A stretch of DNA of 64,000 bases from Methylobacterium phyllostachyos (GCF_900103445.1 NZ_FNHS01000008.1:62001-126000); one strand, 5' to 3'; numbered from the stretch's first letter, positions 44,861 to 54,589 are shown. A program made the numbers and translations. Notes: generated by a model not told the origin, from the letters alone.

Positions 44861-46279
44861 TCACAGGCTCCCCGTGCGGATGCTTTGCAGCCTGATCAGC
44901 ACGTCCGAATCGAACACGGAACCACCGGTATCCGTGAGCATCGACAGCGCCGGCGCCGGCGCTGTGTTGTTCTTGGCGTCCCACAGGATGGTGAAGCGCT
45001 TGATGAACTGCTCCAGCTTGGCCGGATCCCTGAAGCTCGCGAGATCGACCTTGCGTTCGATCAGGCGGGCCTGGGTGTCGATACTGCTCTTGGCCGATTC
45101 CGGTGGCAGGCCGACCGCCGTCCGCACCACCTCGGCCAGGGCCGGATCGGCCAGGAGCCCGTAGGCGGATTTCACGCTGCCGACCTTGCGCCGGAAATAC
45201 AGGGCGAGCCGGGTGCCCTCGTTCTCGGCGCCGGCATCCGTCTCCAGCGACTGTTGGATGTAGGCGTTGACCGTCGCCGCCTGGGCGTCGCTGCGCAGGG
45301 CCTGGAACTTGTCGAGGAAGGTGTTGAGCGTCTTGCCATCCCGCAGGCTCGCGACATCGAGCTTCTGGCTGATCAGCTTGGCCTGCTCGTCCGGCGCGCG
45401 CCCGGTCAGGTCACCGGGAAGCGCCAGGATGGTTCCGATGGCGCCGGTCAGGGCTGCGTCCTTGACGATATCCTGGGCGGAATTCATCGTCTTCAGCTTG
45501 GTGCGGACGTAATTCGTCAGCTTGGTGATCTCCGCGTCGGAGGCCGCGTAGGTCCCGGCCGCGCGGTAATAGGGATCGATGATGGCCTGGCGGCCGTCCA
45601 GGCGCGCCGTCCGATAGTGATCGAACACGTCGACCATCCGCCCTGGATCCTGGAAGGTGGTCGCGTCGAACTTGCTCTCGATCTGCCGGGCCTGCGTATA
45701 GGCGTCGTCATCCTCCGAGGCCGGGGGCAGGCCGACCGCCGTCCGGACGAAGTCCGATACCTTGGAATCCGCGACGATGTCGTCGACCGTTTTGATGTAC
45801 GGCGCGATGGAATCAATGTAGTTCGCCGTATTTTCGGTCTGTGTATCGTATTCGGCCTTCCTCTGCTGCACGGTCTTGATGCCGCCGATCTGCTCGATCA
45901 GGGCCTGCGTCTCGTCGTCCAACTTCATCGGCTGGGTCGGATCGTTGCCGTACTCCCGGAAATTGAACGCCGCGGCGAAATCCTGGTACCGGGAATCCTG
46001 CAGGCGGTTGACCAGGACGCGTCCATTGGCGTCGGCCTCGCCCATCAGGACCTTCCTCATGAAGCCCTTCGAGGAGATCATGTCGTCCAGGCCGTAGGCC
46101 TTCATCGCGAAGGTGAAGAGACGGTTGTTGCCGAGGAAGTCGTCGATCGTCTTGACCTTGCCGATGTTGTCCTGAAAGTACTGTATTTCTTTTTTTGTAG
46201 CCGAATCGGAGGCTTTTCTTTCGATGGTTGCAGAGTAATTTGAGGTTAAAATTCGATAATCAGTGAAGGTCGAAGTCAT
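44861..46279 (-). CDS. DUF1217 protein of the flagellar locus
   Basis: A 472-residue helical protein with about three copies of a repeat. Shared phrases are VDDFVRTAVGLPP-like segments (SDFVRTAVGLPPASEDDDAY and AEVVRTAVGLPPESAKSSID), each followed by QARLIERKVDLASFRDPAKL or a variant. The N-terminus (DNIGKVKTIDDFLGNNRLFT with FAMKAYGLDDM) is the DUF1217 hallmark. DUF1217 proteins sit at the head of flagellar operons across Rhizobiales and have no settled function; export as a structural or hook-associated part is plausible. It is the first gene of the long leftward operon that runs to 32399 and is divergent from motA. Confidence 0.92.
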   Translation of the reverse strand: MTSTFTDYRILTSNYSATIERKASDSATKKEIQYFQDNIGKVKTIDDFLGNNRLFTFAMKAYGLDDMISSKGFMRKVLMGEADANGRVLVNRLQDSRYQDFAAAFNFREYGNDPTQPMKLDDETQALIEQIGGIKTVQQRKAEYDTQTENTANYIDSIAPYIKTVDDIVADSKVSDFVRTAVGLPPASEDDDAYTQARQIESKFDATTFQDPGRMVDVFDHYRTARLDGRQAIIDPYYRAAGTYAASDAEITKLTNYVRTKLKTMNSAQDIVKDAALTGAIGTILALPGDLTGRAPDEQAKLISQKLDVASLRDGKTLNTFLDKFQALRSDAQAATVNAYIQQSLETDAGAENEGTRLALYFRRKVGSVKSAYGLLADPALAEVVRTAVGLPPESAKSSIDTQARLIERKVDLASFRDPAKLEQFIKRFTILWDAKNNTAPAPALSMLTDTGGSVFDSDVLIRLQSIRTGSL

Positions 46280-46452
46280 GGTGCGAGCCCTTCATCTGCG
46301 GGAGGTCCGGAAATTCTACGGGCGAGTTTGACAGAAACTTGCCGGAATCGAAAGGCCGAATGTGCGGATCGCCGAAGATGCTGCTCCAGCCTTGCGCAAG
46401 CATGGCGCTCTAGGAGCCGGATTCTGTCTGCCCGGGTTTGAGGACGTCGCGT

Positions 46453-47340
46453 GTGAGTATCATCGTCGGCTTGCTGATCGCGATCGTGTGCGTCGGCGGC
46501 GGTTTCGCGGCCATGGGCGGCCACCTCACGGTGATCTGGCAGCCCTTCGAATTCATCATCCTCGGGGGGGCGTCCGTCGGTGCCTACGTGGTCGCCAACT
46601 CGACCAAGGTCGTCCTGAGCACGGGTGGTGCGATCATGGACGGGGCGCTCAACCGCGTCCCGAAGAAGGAGGATTACCTCCAGCTGCTCGGCCTCATGTT
46701 CGCCCTCACGCGGGAGCTGCGCTCCAAGCCGCGCAACGAGGTGGAGGCGCATCTGGAGGATCCGGCCAATTCCGAGATCTTCAAGGCTTATCCGAAGGTG
46801 ACGCGCGATGCGGAATTGCAGCTGTTCATCTGCGACTACGTGCGCCTCATCCTCATCGGCAACGCGCGCTCCTACGAGATCGAGGCGCTGATGGAGGAGG
46901 AGATCAACACCCATCGCCACGACAAGTTGAAGGTCTACGGGGCGCTGATGGGCATGGCCGACGGGCTGCCGGCGCTGGGGATCGTCGCGGCGATCCTGGG
47001 CATCGTGAAGGCGATGGGCGCCCTCGACCAGTCGCCGGCCCTGCTGGGCGGCCTGATCGGCTCGGCCCTGGTCGGCACCTTCACCGGCATCTTCGTGTCC
47101 TACGGGCTGATCGGGCCGCTGGCCAACAAGATCAAGGCGGTCCGCGAGACCCAGGGGCGGGTCTACATCATCGTGAAGCAGACCCTGCTGGCCTACATGA
47201 ACGGCGCCCTGCCGCAGATCGCCGTCGAGCACGGCCGCAAGGCGATCACGGCGGCCTACCGGCCGACGATCGACGAGGTCGAGCAGGCGACGATCACGGG
47301 CGGGCCGCGCGGCGGCGACGCGGAACGCGAGGCGGCCTGA
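46453..47340 (+). CDS. motA: Flagellar stator protein MotA
   Basis: A 295-residue protein from a GTG at 46453, giving MSIIVGLLIAIVCVGGGFAA, the usual MotA start. Four membrane helices are visible, with the cytoplasmic loop carrying conserved charges (FALTRELRSKPRNEVEAHLE) and the third-helix region ADGLPALGIVAAILGIVKAM. The TFTGIFVSYGLIGPLANKIK region follows. It forms the proton channel with MotB, encoded at 16417-17757. It leads the rightward motA-fliM-fliN-fliG-flhB operon. Confidence 0.97.
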   Translation: MSIIVGLLIAIVCVGGGFAAMGGHLTVIWQPFEFIILGGASVGAYVVANSTKVVLSTGGAIMDGALNRVPKKEDYLQLLGLMFALTRELRSKPRNEVEAHLEDPANSEIFKAYPKVTRDAELQLFICDYVRLILIGNARSYEIEALMEEEINTHRHDKLKVYGALMGMADGLPALGIVAAILGIVKAMGALDQSPALLGGLIGSALVGTFTGIFVSYGLIGPLANKIKAVRETQGRVYIIVKQTLLAYMNGALPQIAVEHGRKAITAAYRPTIDEVEQATITGGPRGGDAEREAA

Positions 47341-47342
47341 CC

Positions 47343-48272
47343 ATGGACAAGCAACAGGCCGCTGCCGATATCCGCGACCGGCTGCTGGACGCGGCCGGCC
47401 TCTCCCTCGAACGCCTGCCGATGCTGCACGTGATCCTGGACCGGGTCGCGACCGCCTGCGCGGATCAGCTCCGGCACTTCGCGGCGTCCCCGGTCTACTT
47501 CTCGCTGAGCAACGTGGAGAGCAAGCGCTTCGGCGACATCCTCGAACCCTACGAGTCGAACGCGATCGCCGGCATCTTCCACGCGGCGGAATGGGACAGC
47601 CACATCCTGGTCGGCTTCGACCGGGACTTCATCTTCACCATGGTGGAGGTGCTGCTCGGCTCCGACGGCTCCGAGCCGCCGCTGAACGAGGAGCGGTCGT
47701 TCTCAAGCATCGAGATGCGGATCGCCCAGCGCCTGTTCGATCAGATCGGCAAGGCGATGCAAACCGCCTTCTCGCTGGTGGCCGACACGCCGTTCAAGCT
47801 GGAGCGGACCGAGCTGCGGATGGATTTCGCGGTGATCGGCCGCCAGAACAACCAGGCGGTGGCGGCGAGCTTCCTGCTGCAGGCGCTCAACCGCGGCGGC
47901 GAGATGTTCATCGTCATCCCGCAATCCGTCCTCAATCCGATGCGGCAGAGCCTGGGGCGGATCCTGGTCGGCGAGACCACGGCCCGGGATTCCAAGTGGA
48001 CCAAGCAGATCGCCGGCGAGGTGCAGAAGACCCCGGTGACCCTGAAGGCGATCCTGGAGGAGAGGCCGCTGACCCTGGGCGAGATCGCCGACCTGCAGGT
48101 CGGTCAGGTTCTGGAACTCAGGGCCACCCCGCGCAGCCGCGCCAAGCTCGTCGGCAACGATCGCGACCTGTTCTGGTGCGACGTCGGGCAGGCGGAAGGC
48201 GGCATCGTCCTGCGCGTGGACCGCTTCATCGATCAGGACCAGGAGTTTATCGACGATGTTCTCGCCCGCTGA
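47343..48272 (+). CDS. fliM: Flagellar switch protein FliM
   Basis: A 309-residue protein from the ATG at 47343, two bases after motA. The N-terminal CheY-binding motif is not obvious. The middle domain has HILVGFDRDFIFTMVEVLLG and FSSIEMRIAQRLFDQIGKAM. The C-terminal SpoA domain (about 225-305) contains PLTLGEIADLQVGQVLELRA. It forms the C-ring with FliG and FliN. A longer in-frame extension upstream overlaps motA in another frame and is not real. Confidence 0.93.
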   Translation: MDKQQAAADIRDRLLDAAGLSLERLPMLHVILDRVATACADQLRHFAASPVYFSLSNVESKRFGDILEPYESNAIAGIFHAAEWDSHILVGFDRDFIFTMVEVLLGSDGSEPPLNEERSFSSIEMRIAQRLFDQIGKAMQTAFSLVADTPFKLERTELRMDFAVIGRQNNQAVAASFLLQALNRGGEMFIVIPQSVLNPMRQSLGRILVGETTARDSKWTKQIAGEVQKTPVTLKAILEERPLTLGEIADLQVGQVLELRATPRSRAKLVGNDRDLFWCDVGQAEGGIVLRVDRFIDQDQEFIDDVLAR

Positions 48273-48591
48273 GGCCCTGCTCTTCGCCGCGCTGGTCGCG
48301 ACGACCGCCTGCCTCGTGCCCATGTATCTGCGGTTGAAGCGCCTGGATCGATACCACGCGCAATATCGCGACATGGTCGATTGGAGCGCCACCGCCCTGG
48401 TCGGTGCGAGCAACGCCGTGCAGGCCTTCGCGCAGGACGGGCGGATGGTCCTGGAGGATCTGAGCCGCGAGATCGAATCCGCGAAGGCGGCCCTCGACGA
48501 GCTCAAGGCGGAGCGGCTCAGGCTGACGAGCGCGGCCCAGCCCGCTGCGGCGCAGGAGCCCGGGGCCGGCCCCAGCCTGACCGGCGCCTGA
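48256..48591 (+). CDS. Small membrane coiled-coil protein within the switch operon
   Basis: A 111-residue protein overlapping the fliM 3' end by 17 bases. One N-terminal membrane helix (ALLFAALVATTACLVPMYLR) is followed by a helical segment with a coiled-coil stretch (EDLSREIESAKAALDELKAE) and an alanine-rich tail. I do not recognise a family. Overlap with fliM and its position ahead of fliN indicate co-expression with the switch genes. It could be a lineage-specific motor accessory. Confidence 0.75.
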   Translation: MFSPAEALLFAALVATTACLVPMYLRLKRLDRYHAQYRDMVDWSATALVGASNAVQAFAQDGRMVLEDLSREIESAKAALDELKAERLRLTSAAQPAAAQEPGAGPSLTGA

Positions 48592-48664
48592 GGCCGTCGG
48601 CCCGGCCTGCCGCCGCGCCCCCACCAAGCGGCCCCGCGGCCGTACTTTTCAAGAGGAGTGCCCG

Positions 48665-49051
48665 ATGTCACCGCCCCCAGACCAGTCGAACCTCGATTCC
48701 GGGACCGGCCACAGCGAAGGCCTGTTCGCCAAGATCGAGGCCCAGGCCACCGAGCAGGGCGCGCGGGACGAGCGCCTGGGCACCGGGCGCAACCTCGATT
48801 CGATCCTGCGGATCCCGGTGCTGATGCAGGTCGTCCTCGGCTCGGCGACGATGCCGGTCTCCAACCTGATGAAGCTCGGCCGGGGCGCGATCGTCCCCCT
48901 CGATCACCGGGTCGGCGAGCCCGTCGACGTCGTGGTGAACGGCCGTGTCATCGCCCGGGGCGAGGTCGTGGTGGTGGAGGATGACAATTCGCGCTTCGGC
49001 GTGTCCCTCACCGAGATCGTCGGCTCCACCGCGGCCGAACCCAACGGCTGA
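48665..49051 (+). CDS. fliN: Flagellar switch protein FliN
   Basis: A 128-residue protein with a variable N-terminal 45 residues and a SpoA domain: LMKLGRGAIVPLDHRVGEPV then DVVVNGRVIARGEVVVVEDD with FGVSLTEIV. This is the FliN signature. It binds FliM and FliH at the bottom of the C-ring. It lies between the unknown small gene and fliG. Confidence 0.96.
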   Translation: MSPPPDQSNLDSGTGHSEGLFAKIEAQATEQGARDERLGTGRNLDSILRIPVLMQVVLGSATMPVSNLMKLGRGAIVPLDHRVGEPVDVVVNGRVIARGEVVVVEDDNSRFGVSLTEIVGSTAAEPNG

Positions 49052-49065
49052 CAGGACGCACCGCC

Positions 49066-50094
49066 ATGGCCGTAGGTCCCGTGTCCAAGCCGAGTGTGCG
49101 CGTCCTGACGCCGTCCGAGGAGGTCGCCGCCGTCCTCATCGCGATGAGCAAGCCCACCTCCAGCCGGCTGGTCAAATACTTCGACGCCGCCGAGCTGAAG
49201 CAGATCACCCGCGCCGTGGCACAGCTCGGGCCGGTGCCCCGCGATCAGCTGGAGGTGCTCATCGAGCAGGTGGCCGCGATGTTCGCCGACGGCGCCAACC
49301 TGGTCGGCACGGCCCGGGAAATGGAGAAGCTGCTGGATGGGGTCCTGCCGCCGGAGCAGATCGCCGAACTCATGTCCGATGTCCTCGGGGCGGGCGAGCG
49401 CTCGATCTGGGACCGGATCTCGAACGGTTCGGAGGCCGCCCTGGCCACCTACCTGTTGAAGGAGCACCCGCAGACGATCGCGTTGATCCTCTCGAAGGTT
49501 AAGCCCGCCTGCGCCGCCAAGGTGATGGCCCAGCTTCCCGCCCCCGTGCGCAACGGCGTCATGCGGCGGATGCTGACGTTCAAGCCGATCGTCGACGCGA
49601 CGATGAAGATGATCGAGCAGACGATCCACGAAGACTTCATGATCAACCTCGCGCGCAACGCTGCGGCGGATACCCATTCGCGGATGGCGGACATCATCAA
49701 CAAGATGGAGCGCCAGAGCATGGAGGAGGTCCTCGACAACCTCTCGCAGTCGCGGCCGAAATCGGCGGAGATCCTGAAGAGCCTGCTCTTCACCTTCGAC
49801 GACATCATCAACTTGACGCCGCGCGCGCGCACCACCCTGTTCGACCAGATCCCGCACGAGAAGGTGATCCTCGCGCTCAAGGGCACGAACCCGCAACTGC
49901 GCGGCGTCGTGCTGAGTGGCCTGACCGCCCGCGCGCGCCGCCTCGTCGAGCATGAACTGGACGGTGGCGAGCCGGCCTCCCAGCGGGACGTGCTCGAGGC
50001 GCGCCGCTTCATCACCGACCAGGCCCTGGAGATGGCGGCGCGCGGCGAGATCGAACTCAACGCGACCGACACGGAAGACACTTACATCCGCTAG
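49066..50094 (+). CDS. fliG: Flagellar motor switch protein FliG
   Basis: A 342-residue protein with the three FliG domains. The N-terminal FliF-binding part is about 1-110. The middle domain contains TYLLKEHPQTIALILSKVKP and AAKVMAQLPAPVRNGVMRRM. The C-terminal torque domain contains SLLFTFDDIINLTPRARTTL and VILALKGTNPQLRGVVLSGL with charged residues facing MotA. FliG couples stator and C-ring. Confidence 0.97.
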   Translation: MAVGPVSKPSVRVLTPSEEVAAVLIAMSKPTSSRLVKYFDAAELKQITRAVAQLGPVPRDQLEVLIEQVAAMFADGANLVGTAREMEKLLDGVLPPEQIAELMSDVLGAGERSIWDRISNGSEAALATYLLKEHPQTIALILSKVKPACAAKVMAQLPAPVRNGVMRRMLTFKPIVDATMKMIEQTIHEDFMINLARNAAADTHSRMADIINKMERQSMEEVLDNLSQSRPKSAEILKSLLFTFDDIINLTPRARTTLFDQIPHEKVILALKGTNPQLRGVVLSGLTARARRLVEHELDGGEPASQRDVLEARRFITDQALEMAARGEIELNATDTEDTYIR

Positions 50095-50171
50095 TGCCGT
50101 GCCCGATTGCCCCCTTCCCCGCCGAGCCGGCCGCCCCCGCGATGGCGCGCACCGGAGACTGAGCCGCCGCG

Positions 50172-51233
50172 ATGTCCGACGACAAGGAGAGCAAGACCGA
50201 GGCCGCGAGCGACAAGAAGATCAGCGACGCGATCGCCCAGGGGAACATCCCGTTCTCCCGGGAGGCCCCGATCTTCGTCTCGATCCTCGGCCTGCTGCTC
50301 TTCCTGGTGTTCCTGGCGCGCGATCAGGGCGTCCCGTTCCTGCAGCGGCTCGCGCTGCTCCTCGAACAGCCGCGCAACTTCTCGCTGGAAACCAGCCGGG
50401 ACGCCACGCACCTCGTCTACGCGCTGTCCCTCGAAATGGGACGGTTCCTGTTGCCGGTGCTGCTGATCCTGCTCGTCTCCGGGATCGCCGCCTCGATCTT
50501 CCAGAACGCGCCCCGCATCGTGCTTGACCGCATCCAGCCGCAATGGTCCCGGATCTCGCCCGTCAGCGGCTGGAGCCGGATCTTCAGCGTACAGGGTTTC
50601 ATCGAGTTCGGGAAAAGCCTGTTCAAGTTCCTGGCCATCGGCAGCATGTCGTTCATGGTGCTGAGCGCCGACCGGCACGAGATCGTGAATGTCATGTTTA
50701 TGGATCCGATCGGGCTGCCCGAATTCCTCCTGACCCTGTCGGTCCGCCTCGTCTCGGCGGTCAGCGTCGCGACCATCGCGCTGGTGGCCGGAGACCTGGT
50801 CTGGACCCGGGTGCGGTGGCAGCGCGACCTGCGGATGTCGAAGCAGGAACTCAAGGACGAGTTCAAGCAGATGGAGGGCGATCCGCTGGTCAAGGCGAAG
50901 ATGCGCTCCATCGCCAAGGACCGCCTGCGCAAGCAGATGATGGCCGCGGTGCCCCGGGCCACGATGATCCTGGCCAACCCGACGCACTATGCGATCGCCC
51001 TGCGCTACGACCAGAGCGAGAACGACGCCCCGATGGTGCTGGCCAAGGGTACGGATCTGATCGCCCTGCGCATCCGGGAGATCGCCGAGAAGAACCGGAT
51101 CGAGGTGGTGATCGACAAGGCCCTGACGCGGGCGATGTACGATCATGTCGAGATCAACCAGACCATCCCGGCGGAGTTCTACCGGGCGGTGGCGAATCTC
51201 CTCGTCTACGTGATGACGCGCAAGCGCCGCTGA
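50172..51233 (+). CDS. flhB: Flagellar export switch protein FlhB
   Basis: A 353-residue protein. Four membrane segments (about 30-210) are followed by the cytoplasmic domain with the self-cleavage motif NPTH at N269-H272 (TMILANPTHYAIALRYDQSE). FlhB cleaves itself between Asn and Pro and, with FliK, switches export from hook to filament proteins. It is the last gene of the rightward operon, 77 bases after fliG. Confidence 0.97.
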   Translation: MSDDKESKTEAASDKKISDAIAQGNIPFSREAPIFVSILGLLLFLVFLARDQGVPFLQRLALLLEQPRNFSLETSRDATHLVYALSLEMGRFLLPVLLILLVSGIAASIFQNAPRIVLDRIQPQWSRISPVSGWSRIFSVQGFIEFGKSLFKFLAIGSMSFMVLSADRHEIVNVMFMDPIGLPEFLLTLSVRLVSAVSVATIALVAGDLVWTRVRWQRDLRMSKQELKDEFKQMEGDPLVKAKMRSIAKDRLRKQMMAAVPRATMILANPTHYAIALRYDQSENDAPMVLAKGTDLIALRIREIAEKNRIEVVIDKALTRAMYDHVEINQTIPAEFYRAVANLLVYVMTRKRR

Positions 51234-51242
51234 GTTCCCGAA

Positions 51243-51374
51243 GGGCTTCAGCCCTTTGGTGGGGCGTCAGGGCGAAGCCCGACCGTCGGGCTTCGCTCGA
51301 CCATCGGGCTCTGCCCGACAGCAGGGCGCCGCCCTGCACCCGCAAAAGGTCACGGACCTTTTGGATCCGTGACC
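51243..51374. repeat. Array of stem-loops between convergent flhB and glcB
   Basis: Five short palindromes follow one another. GCGAAGCCCGA/TCGGGCTTCGC at 51272-51296 is an 11-pair stem. AAGGGC/GCCCTT lies near the flhB stop, TCGGGC/GCCCGA and GCAGGGC/GCCCTGC follow, and GGTCACGGA/TCCGTGACC (51348-51374) has a T-containing loop. They probably terminate both transcripts. Confidence 0.65.
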
Positions 51375-51410
51375 TCCGATCGTCTCACCTGAGCCCAATG
51401 GCGCGCCGGT

Positions 51411-53549
51411 TCAGGCCGCAGCCTTGGCCTCCCGGCGGAACCGGTGCAGCACGAACTCGGTGTAGCCGTTCGGCTGCTGCGCCCCCTCGAAGATGAGGGC
51501 CTGGGCCGCCCGGAAGGCCGGGCCGTCGAAGCCCGGGGCCATCGGCCGGTAGGCCGGATCACCCGCATTCTGGCGATCGACCACGCCGGCCATCCGCCGG
51601 AGCGCTTCCTCGACCTGATCGCGGTCGACGATCCCGTGGCGCAGCCAGTTGGCGATGTGCTGGCTGGAGATCCGCAGGGTGGCGCGGTCCTCCATGAGGC
51701 CGACCTCGTGGATGTCGGGCACCTTCGAGCAGCCGACGCCCTGGTCGATCCAGCGGACCACGTAGCCCAGGATCCCCTGGCAGTTGTTGTCGAGCTCCTC
51801 CCGCACCGCCTCCGGCGCGAAGGGACCCTCGGCCAGCGGCAGGGTGAGCATGGCCTCCCGGGTCGCGGGCGTCCGGCCGGCGAGGTCCGCCTGGCGGGCG
51901 CGGACATCGACCTGATGGTAGTGCAGCGCGTGCAGCGTCGCGGCGGTCGGCGACGGGACCCAGGCGGTGTTGGCGCCGGCCTCCGGATGGGCGCCCTTGG
52001 CGTCGAGCATCGCGGCCATCCGGTCGGGGGCGGCCCACATGCCCTTGCCGATCTGCGCGTGGCCCGGCAACCCGCAGGCGAGGCCGGCATCGACGTTGCC
52101 GTCCTCGTAGGCCTTGATCCAGGCGGTCGCCTTCATGGCATCCTTGCGGACCACGGGGCCGGCCTCCAGCGAGGTGTGGATCTCGTCGCCGGTCCGGTCG
52201 AGGAAGCCGGTGTTGATGAAGAACAGCCGGTCGGAGGCCGCCGCGATCGCCGCCTTGAGGTTGAGCGTCGTGCGCCGCTCCTCGTCCATCACGCCGATCT
52301 TGAGCGTCCGCGGCGCCAGCCCGACCAGGGCCTCGACCCGGCCGAACAGCTCCACCGCGAAGGCGACCTCCTCCGGCCCGTGCAGCTTCGGCTTGACCAT
52401 GTAGGCCGAGCCGGTCCGGCTGTTGCGCCGGGGACCGTCGAGGTCGTGCCGGGCGATCAGCGCGGTCACCGCCGCGTCGAGGAGCGTCTCGGGGATCTCG
52501 GCGCCGTCGAGGGTCACGGCGTCGGTGTACATGTGGTGGCCGACATGCCGGACCAGCATCAGCGAGCGCCCCTTGAGGGTCAGGCTGCCGCCGTCAGGCG
52601 CCGTGTAGGTGCGGTCGTCGGCGAGCCGGCGCTCGATCGTGCGGCCGCCCTTGGACAGGCTGGCGACGAGGTCGCCGCGCATCAGGCCGAGCCAGCTCCG
52701 GTAGACCGCGACCTTGTCGGCCGAATCCACGGCGGCGACCGAATCCTCCATGTCCATGATGGTCGAGAGGGCGGATTCGAGCACCACGTCGGCGATGCCG
52801 GCCGGGTCGGTGCGGCCGATCGGGCTCGTCCGGTCGAGGACGATCTCGATATGCAGGCCGTTGTGGCGCAGCAGCAGCGCGGTCGGCGCCGCGGCGTCAC
52901 CGGTGAAGCCCGCGAAATCCGCCGTGCCGGTCAGGCCGGCGCTGCGGCCTGCGCCGAGATCGACGGCAAGCCGCCCGCCCGTCACCGAGAAGCCAACGGC
53001 ATCCGCCCAGGAGCCAACGCTGAGCGGCGCAGTCGCGTCGAGGAACGCCTTGGTCTTGGCGACGACGGCGGCGCCGCGGGCCGGGTTGAAGCCTTTGCCG
53101 GGGGCGAGGTCGCCGTCCTGCGGGATCGCGTCGGTGCCGTAGAGGGCGTCGTAGAGGCTGCCCCAGCGGGCATTGGCGGCGTTGAGCGCGTAGCGGGCGT
53201 TCGAGATCGGCACCACGAGCTGCGGGCCGGCGATTTCGGCGATCTCCGCGTCCACGTTCTCGGTGGTCACCCGGACGGTGCCGGGCTCCGGCTGGAGGTA
53301 GCCGATCTGGATCAGATAGGCCGCGTAGGCCGCCGGGTCGTGGGGCTGGCCGCGATGGTCGCGGTGCCAGGAATCGATATCGGCCTGCAGACCGTCGCGC
53401 CGGTCGAGCAGCGCCTGGTTGCGCGGGGCGAGATCCCGCACGATGGCCGCGAACCCAGACCAGAAGGCCTCGGCCGACACGCCCGTTCCGGGCAGCGCCT
53501 CCTCGGCCAGGAAGGTGCGAAGGTCTTCGGCGACGACGAGATTCGACAT
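51411..53549 (-). CDS. glcB: Malate synthase G
   Basis: A 712-residue protein, close to the usual length of the G isoform. Recognisable blocks are [20 protein letters not shown] near residue 135, [20 protein letters not shown] (about 265-285) with the catalytic acidic residues, and [20 protein letters not shown] in the second half. It condenses glyoxylate with acetyl-CoA to malate. In serine-cycle methylotrophs glyoxylate comes from several routes, so its exact role is uncertain. AGGAGA precedes the ATG at 53549. Expression is likely controlled by the divergent LysR-type gene through the palindrome at 53595-53623. Confidence 0.97.
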   Translation of the reverse strand: MSNLVVAEDLRTFLAEEALPGTGVSAEAFWSGFAAIVRDLAPRNQALLDRRDGLQADIDSWHRDHRGQPHDPAAYAAYLIQIGYLQPEPGTVRVTTENVDAEIAEIAGPQLVVPISNARYALNAANARWGSLYDALYGTDAIPQDGDLAPGKGFNPARGAAVVAKTKAFLDATAPLSVGSWADAVGFSVTGGRLAVDLGAGRSAGLTGTADFAGFTGDAAAPTALLLRHNGLHIEIVLDRTSPIGRTDPAGIADVVLESALSTIMDMEDSVAAVDSADKVAVYRSWLGLMRGDLVASLSKGGRTIERRLADDRTYTAPDGGSLTLKGRSLMLVRHVGHHMYTDAVTLDGAEIPETLLDAAVTALIARHDLDGPRRNSRTGSAYMVKPKLHGPEEVAFAVELFGRVEALVGLAPRTLKIGVMDEERRTTLNLKAAIAAASDRLFFINTGFLDRTGDEIHTSLEAGPVVRKDAMKATAWIKAYEDGNVDAGLACGLPGHAQIGKGMWAAPDRMAAMLDAKGAHPEAGANTAWVPSPTAATLHALHYHQVDVRARQADLAGRTPATREAMLTLPLAEGPFAPEAVREELDNNCQGILGYVVRWIDQGVGCSKVPDIHEVGLMEDRATLRISSQHIANWLRHGIVDRDQVEEALRRMAGVVDRQNAGDPAYRPMAPGFDGPAFRAAQALIFEGAQQPNGYTEFVLHRFRREAKAAA

Positions 53550-53594
53550 GTCGGTCTCCTGAATGGGGCGCCGGCCGTCAGAAAAAATCGAACA

Positions 53595-53623
53595 GCGGGT
53601 GAAATTTTTTTGAGTTCACCCGC
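53595..53623. promoter_or_regulatory. LysR-type operator between glcB and its regulator
   Basis: GCGGGTGAA (53595-53603) and TTCACCCGC (53615-53623) are perfect inverted arms with an 11-base AT-rich centre. This is the T-N11-A geometry of LysR-type binding boxes and lies in the 140-base gap between two divergent genes. Confidence 0.75.
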
Positions 53624-53689
53624 GATAGACCCCTTGGCACCCGCGAAAAAGGCGGCAAAACGGATTTGATTCTTTCCGCAGCGTTGAGA

Positions 53690-54589
53690 ATGCGCGATCA
53701 GAGCGATCTGGAGATCTTCGCCCGGGTGGTCCGCACCGGCAGCCTGACCCAGGCGGGGTCGGAGCTCGGCCTGTCGGTGGCGGTGGTGTCGAAGCGGCTG
53801 AAGCGGCTGGAGGAGCGGCTGGCCGTGCGCCTCCTGCACCGCACCACCCGGCGGGTGGCGCCGACCGATGTCGGCGCGGCGTTCTTCCAGCGGGTGGCGC
53901 CGATCGTCGACGCGATCGCGGAGGCCGAGAGCCTCGTGTCGCAGAATGCCAGCCGGGCGCGCGGGACCCTGCGGGTGACGGCGCCGAGCTCCTTCGGGCG
54001 GCTGCACATCGTCCCGCATCTGCGGGCCTTCTTCGCCCTCCACCCGGATCTCGTGCTGAACCTGGAGCTGAGCGACGAGTTCGAATCCCTTGTGGAGCGC
54101 GGCTACGACCTCGGGATCCGGGTCGGTGCCCTGGAGAGTTCCGGGCTGACGGCGGTGCGCCTCGCCCCGGTGCGCCGGGTCTTGTGCGCGCGGCCGGGTT
54201 ACCTCGACATCGCCGGGCGGCCGGAAAGCCTCGACGACCTGCGCCACCATGTCTGCCTCGCCACGGAGAACCAGAATCCCTGGCGGCTGGTCGGGCCGGA
54301 CGGGCCCTGCACGGTGAGCGCGTCCGGCCCCCTGCGGACCCATTCCAACGAGGTGGTGCGGGAGGCGGTGCTCGGCGGCCTCGGGATCGCGCTCCGCTCC
54401 ACCTGGGACGTCCATGCGGAGCTGCGCGACGGCTCGCTGGAGGTGGTGCTGCCGGCCTATGCGGCGGCGGCCTCGGCGGGCATCTTCGCGGTCTATCCGA
54501 GCCGGGCCTTCGTGCCGGCCAAGACCCGGGCGTTCATCGCGTTCTTCAAGCAGGTCTACCGGTCGAGCGGGGACTGGGCGGAGGGGTGA
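53690..54589 (+). CDS. LysR family transcriptional regulator, likely of glcB
   Basis: A 299-residue protein from the ATG at 53690 (MRDQSDLEIFARVVRTGSLT). The winged helix-turn-helix is at about 1-60 (AGSELGLSVAVVSKRLKRLE followed by LLHRTTRRVAPTDVG). The periplasmic-binding-like effector domain covers 90-290. It belongs to the CrgA/DsdC-like subfamily with the TLRVTAPSSFGRLHIVPHLR segment. Divergent arrangement and the shared operator suggest it controls malate synthase and itself. The effector may be glyoxylate or glycolate; that is a guess. Confidence 0.93.
   Translation: MRDQSDLEIFARVVRTGSLTQAGSELGLSVAVVSKRLKRLEERLAVRLLHRTTRRVAPTDVGAAFFQRVAPIVDAIAEAESLVSQNASRARGTLRVTAPSSFGRLHIVPHLRAFFALHPDLVLNLELSDEFESLVERGYDLGIRVGALESSGLTAVRLAPVRRVLCARPGYLDIAGRPESLDDLRHHVCLATENQNPWRLVGPDGPCTVSASGPLRTHSNEVVREAVLGGLGIALRSTWDVHAELRDGSLEVVLPAYAAAASAGIFAVYPSRAFVPAKTRAFIAFFKQVYRSSGDWAEG

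Noticed and set aside
46362..47342. In-frame extension of FliM upstream of its ATG
   Set aside because: The extension lies within motA in another frame and has no FliM homology; the ATG at 47343 gives a normal-length FliM.
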